Shown piece by piece: positions 14,790 to 17,664 of a stretch of 17,664 nucleotides of DNA. The notes beneath the pieces are model-generated. The model saw only the letters and a program-made list of their open reading frames with translations. It did no database searches and had not been told where the DNA came from. The stretch spans positions 1 to 17,664 of the forward strand of contig CALBTC010000327.1 of NCBI GenBank assembly GCA_937967805.1, read 5' to 3'. Numbering within the stretch: position 1 is the first letter of the stretch; the number at the start of each line of letters is the position of its first letter. The stretch is from an uncultured Anaerolineaceae bacterium (GTDB taxonomy: Bacteria; Chloroflexota; Anaerolineae; Promineifilales; Promineifilaceae). The position numbers were made by a program, and so were the translations under genes.

Positions 14790-17664
14790 GCTGTTTTACC
14801 CATTTCCTCCGGCCAGCGGATGTTTACCGTTGTGCCTGTGCCCACAGCTGTGTCGATAGAAAAGTGGGCGTTGATGCCGGCCGCGCGTTCCCGCATGACC
14901 TGTAAACCAAGATGGCCGGGGGCGACGGCCGTTGGATCAAATCCCCGGCCATCATCGGCAACAATGACCTCCACCCCACCGCCGCGGCATCGCAGTGAGA
15001 GTTTGATGCGGGTGGGCATCGCGTGGCGTACAACGTTGTTTAATGCCTCCTGCGCAATGCGAAACAGCGACATCTTCACGTCCGGCGGCAGGTGGCAATC
15101 ATCATCAATTTGGATTTCCTTCTCGGCAGCCGCCCGCGCCGCGGCCGATTCCAGTAAATGCCCCAGCAGCTCCGGCAGGTTCACTTCCAGTAAATCTGCC
15201 GGGCGCAGCTCCAGCAGCAGCAGGCGCATTTCCAGCAGCGCGCTGCGCGCCAGCTGCGATATCCGGCGCAGCCGTCTTTTCCCTTTTTCCCGATCTTGCC
15301 GCCAATTTTGTGGCAAAACGTCGGCCATCAGGGCAATGGACCACAGCGTCTGGCTGACCGCATCGTGCAGGTCCCGGGCCAGCCGTTCCCGCTCCCGCAG
15401 CGAAGCCAGCTCGCGCGCCCTGGCATAAAGCTGGGCATTGCGGATGGCGATGGCCGCATAGTCAGCAAATGCCGCCAGGTTATCGGCCTGGTGCCGGGTG
15501 AAGAAGTTGGGCCGGTCGCTGTCCAGGTTTAAAAAACCCAGCGTCTCTCCTTGCCACTGAATGGGCGCGCCGATGTAGGAGCGTATCCATTCGGTGCCGG
15601 AGATTTGGAACCAGCGATTGTCTTGATATGTATCCCCGATGCAAACCGGTTTTCCGGTGACGCTCATCTCTCGTAAATGAGCAATGTTGGCAAGGGAATA
15701 GCGCACATTGCTAATCAATTGGGCAATGCCATATTGTTCATAGCCGTGGTGGCGGACTATTGTCAATACATCATCATCTACCAGCATGATGTTTCCCACC
15801 TCGTGGGGCACCACGCGCCGGACGTTGACCAGAATCCGATCCAGCACCTCATCCAGGTCCAGCGACCGGCTCAACGCGGCGGCCGAATCGCGCAGCGCCC
15901 CTGCCAGGGCGCGCTGTTCTTGCTCGCTTTCTTCAGTGCGGCGCTGTTCGGTGATGTCGCTGTTGATGGCCACGGCGCCAATGGTCTTACCAGTATGATC
16001 TTGTACCAGAGAAACGGAAGAACGCACAACAATGCGCCGTCCCGATTTTGTTGCTTGCCTGACTTCACCGCGCCAGTTGCCCGTTTCATAAAGTGCCCGG
16101 ACTGAGGATTCTAAGGTTTCGCTGCCCAGAAATTCAGTTTGCAGCAGGTCTATAATGTTTCCTTTAACTTCCCCCTCCTGCCAACCATAGATATGCTCGG
16201 CTGCCTTGTTCCAGCTGGCTACGTGGAAATTGAGATCGGTTGAGATGATGGCGTCTGATACCTGGTTCAGCAAGTTTGCCTGGTAGCGCAGCTGTGCCTC
16301 AACGGAGCGACGCTCGATAACCTCTTGCCGAAGCTGTTCGTTGGCCTGGGTTAATTCGGCGGTGCGCCGGGAGACTTGCTGCTCCATCGTAGCGGCATAC
16401 GTTGTTAATTTTTGATGCAGCTGTGCCCGTTCTAATGCCGCGCTTACCTGGGCTGCCAGGGCTTGCAGGAACCGTAAATCGTATTCAGAAAACGCCCCTG
16501 TCTGGCTGAAGTTGTCGGCAAAGGTGGCTCCGATTCGTTCCTCGTTCACAAGGAGCGGCACCCCAATCAATGATTTTAGCCGGTCGAGTTCCGGATAGCC
16601 TAGAAGTTCAAACGCCGGATTTGCCTGGGCATCATTAATAATGACGGTTTGTCCGTCGCCAAAAATGGGCCGGATCAGGCTAACATCTGGGGCAAAGGTG
16701 AGCTGGTCTAACAGCTCATTCCGATAACCTGTATGCGCTGCCACTACCAACTGCCCTAAATCTTTGTTGTACAGGAGCACGGTGGCGGCTTCGGCGGCGG
16801 GCAGGGCAGCGGTAATGGTGTCCACGATGGTTTCCAGCAGTTCGCCCGGGTCCAGCGAGCGTGCCAATTGTTGGCCCACTTTGAGCAGCCCGCCAAGCTC
16901 ACGATTGCGGCGTATGAGTTCGCGTTCGGCCTGCTTTTTATCAGAGATATCGCGATTGATGGCAACCAGGCCGACAACCTCACCAGCATCATTTTTAATT
17001 GTTGAAGACGAGGCCATCACTTCCACCAGACGGCCGTCTTTGGTTTGTTGCCTCACTTCGCCATGCCATTCACCGGTTGATTTCAGTTGGGCCAGGGCTG
17101 CGGCCCGACTGGTTGTGCCAAAATCCGTTTGCAGCAGTTCGGTGGCGTTGCGGCCAATGGCTTCATCGGCCGACCAGCCGTACAGGTTCTCGGCACCGGC
17201 GTTCCAGCTGGTGATTGTCAGATCAAGCGTGGTAGAAAGGATGGCATCGCTCACCTGGGATAGTAGGCGACTTTGATACTGTAAGGCTTCTTCTGCCTGC
17301 TTTTGTTTCAGCAGCGTGCCTAACTGGTTGGCAACGGCCGTTAATAATGGGCGCAGCAGGTTTTCTTGCCCGGTAGATTGTTGGCCAAAAAAGAGCAGAA
17401 CGGCCGTTACGTTCTCATCATCCAAAATGGGTACTCCCAGCGCCGTGCGAAACTTAACGGCATATGCTTCGCTCAGGCGGGGGAATTCTGCGGCAGAAAT
17501 TTCGCTGATGTCGATTTTTTCCAGCGGCTGCTGCCCGGCCCAGACCTGTCCGGGTAACCCTTCTCCTCTGGCAAAGGTTCGTTTCTGGCCTGCCTCTATA
17601 AACGCCAAAAGGTCCAGATCATCTTCCGGTTCCGGATAATGGGCAAAGCGATAGAGCCGCTCGG
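14786..17664 (-). CDS. GAF-PAS-GAF-PAS-GAF NarX/DegS-type histidine kinase, N-terminus cut by window edge
   Basis: The frame is open from the TGA at 14786-14788 to the right edge, so the start lies outside the window; at least 958 residues are present. The first visible residues (ERLYRFAHYPEPEDDLDLL) run straight into a GAF domain with GEGLPGQVW and LLFFGQ, so a TTG at 17608 is not the start. Approximate domain positions: GAF 17664-17330, PAS 17290-16930, GAF 16890-16430, coiled coil, PAS 16310-15940, GAF 15880-15425, HisKA_3 15400-15190 with RDLHDAVSQTL (phospho-His codon 15365-15367), HATPase_c 15090-14800 with QEALNNVVRHA, DDGRGFD and HLGLQVM. The two PAS units are alike (QVSDAI..ST, SWN..AE, YGW, LLQT) and look duplicated. 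It should phosphorylate the overlapping LuxR-type regulator. No membrane segment is visible in the part present. Confidence 0.93.
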   Translation of the reverse strand, partial: ERLYRFAHYPEPEDDLDLLAFIEAGQKRTFARGEGLPGQVWAGQQPLEKIDISEISAAEFPRLSEAYAVKFRTALGVPILDDENVTAVLLFFGQQSTGQENLLRPLLTAVANQLGTLLKQKQAEEALQYQSRLLSQVSDAILSTTLDLTITSWNAGAENLYGWSADEAIGRNATELLQTDFGTTSRAAALAQLKSTGEWHGEVRQQTKDGRLVEVMASSSTIKNDAGEVVGLVAINRDISDKKQAERELIRRNRELGGLLKVGQQLARSLDPGELLETIVDTITAALPAAEAATVLLYNKDLGQLVVAAHTGYRNELLDQLTFAPDVSLIRPIFGDGQTVIINDAQANPAFELLGYPELDRLKSLIGVPLLVNEERIGATFADNFSQTGAFSEYDLRFLQALAAQVSAALERAQLHQKLTTYAATMEQQVSRRTAELTQANEQLRQEVIERRSVEAQLRYQANLLNQVSDAIISTDLNFHVASWNKAAEHIYGWQEGEVKGNIIDLLQTEFLGSETLESSVRALYETGNWRGEVRQATKSGRRIVVRSSVSLVQDHTGKTIGAVAINSDITEQRRTEESEQEQRALAGALRDSAAALSRSLDLDEVLDRILVNVRRVVPHEVGNIMLVDDDVLTIVRHHGYEQYGIAQLISNVRYSLANIAHLREMSVTGKPVCIGDTYQDNRWFQISGTEWIRSYIGAPIQWQGETLGFLNLDSDRPNFFTRHQADNLAAFADYAAIAIRNAQLYARARELASLRERERLARDLHDAVSQTLWSIALMADVLPQNWRQDREKGKRRLRRISQLARSALLEMRLLLLELRPADLLEVNLPELLGHLLESAAARAAAEKEIQIDDDCHLPPDVKMSLFRIAQEALNNVVRHAMPTRIKLSLRCRGGGVEVIVADDGRGFDPTAVAPGHLGLQVMRERAAGINAHFSIDTAVGTGTTVNIRWPEEMGKTA

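Larger units (their letters stand above)
839..17407. repeat. Highly iterated palindrome ACGGCCGT (22 copies, dispersed)
   Basis: Exact copies by hand count start at 839, 1450, 1717, 2201, 4200, 4946, 4979, 5506, 6630, 7284, 9084, 9625, 11527, 11559, 12327, 12943, 13155, 13841, 14925, 17030, 17334 and 17400. A given octamer is expected about 0.3 times in this length. Copies lie in genes on both strands. In the hydratase/dehydrogenase gene they are read as Thr-Ala-Val (1450, 1717) but also Asp-Gly-Arg (839) and Tyr-Gly-Arg (2201), so a protein motif does not explain them. Flanks favour A before and T after. Single-base variants (ACGGCCGA, ACGGCCGC, GCGGCCGT) are also common. Confidence 0.85.

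Noticed and set aside
14745..15428. 227-residue plus-strand frame rich in Ser and Arg
   Set aside because: The composition is typical of an antisense frame over the HisKA_3 kinase; no domain was seen.
17606..17608. TTG start at 17608 for the NarX-type kinase
   Set aside because: The frame remains open to the window edge and the codons upstream continue the same GAF domain.

Overview
The window holds parts of two gene blocks that converge. Positions 1-5419 are read rightward and carry lipid metabolism genes plus one surface protein. Positions 5416-17664 are read leftward and carry a dense two-component signalling cluster. I see no tRNA, rRNA, CRISPR array, transposase or phage gene, and no gene-free stretch over 300 bases. 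The organism looks like a bacterium of moderate GC. A Chloroflexota (Anaerolineae-like) origin is my best inference. It rests on the membrane-anchored protein with a long Pro/Thr 'PTPTETP' linker, the very large PAS/GAF kinases, and the alkyl-DHAP synthase-like gene. No marker gene is present to prove it.

Left block: the C-terminal end of a thiolase (1-282) is followed by a two-domain enoyl-CoA hydratase/3-hydroxyacyl-CoA dehydrogenase (463-2592), the classic pair for the last steps of fatty-acid beta-oxidation. Between them lie two near-identical 15-base palindromes 44 bases apart. Next comes a full-length homologue of alkyldihydroxyacetonephosphate synthase (2746-4545), the enzyme that makes the ether bond of ether lipids. 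A strong hairpin (4564-4622) separates it from a membrane-anchored Pro/Thr-linker protein (4649-5419). That gene's stop codon overlaps the stop codon of the first leftward gene.

Right block, in transcription order (right to left): a PAS/GAF NarX-type kinase cut by the window edge (17664-14786); its LuxR/NarL-type response regulator, coupled by an ATGA overlap (14789-14148); a six-span membrane histidine kinase (14037-12667); a 1260-residue five-PAS, two-GAF kinase with a bacteriophytochrome-type transmitter (12635-8853); an Rcp1-like single-domain receiver, again ATGA-coupled (8856-8413); and a kinase that begins with a receiver domain (8355-5416). There are four kinases but only one DNA-binding output. 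The architecture suggests a branched phosphorelay in which the two receiver modules without DNA-binding domains carry phosphate between kinases.

The most unusual signal is at the DNA level. The palindrome ACGGCCGT occurs 22 times by hand count in 17.7 kb, against about 0.3 expected by chance. It appears in different reading frames and in genes on both strands. This resembles the cyanobacterial HIP1 highly iterated palindrome but with a different sequence.
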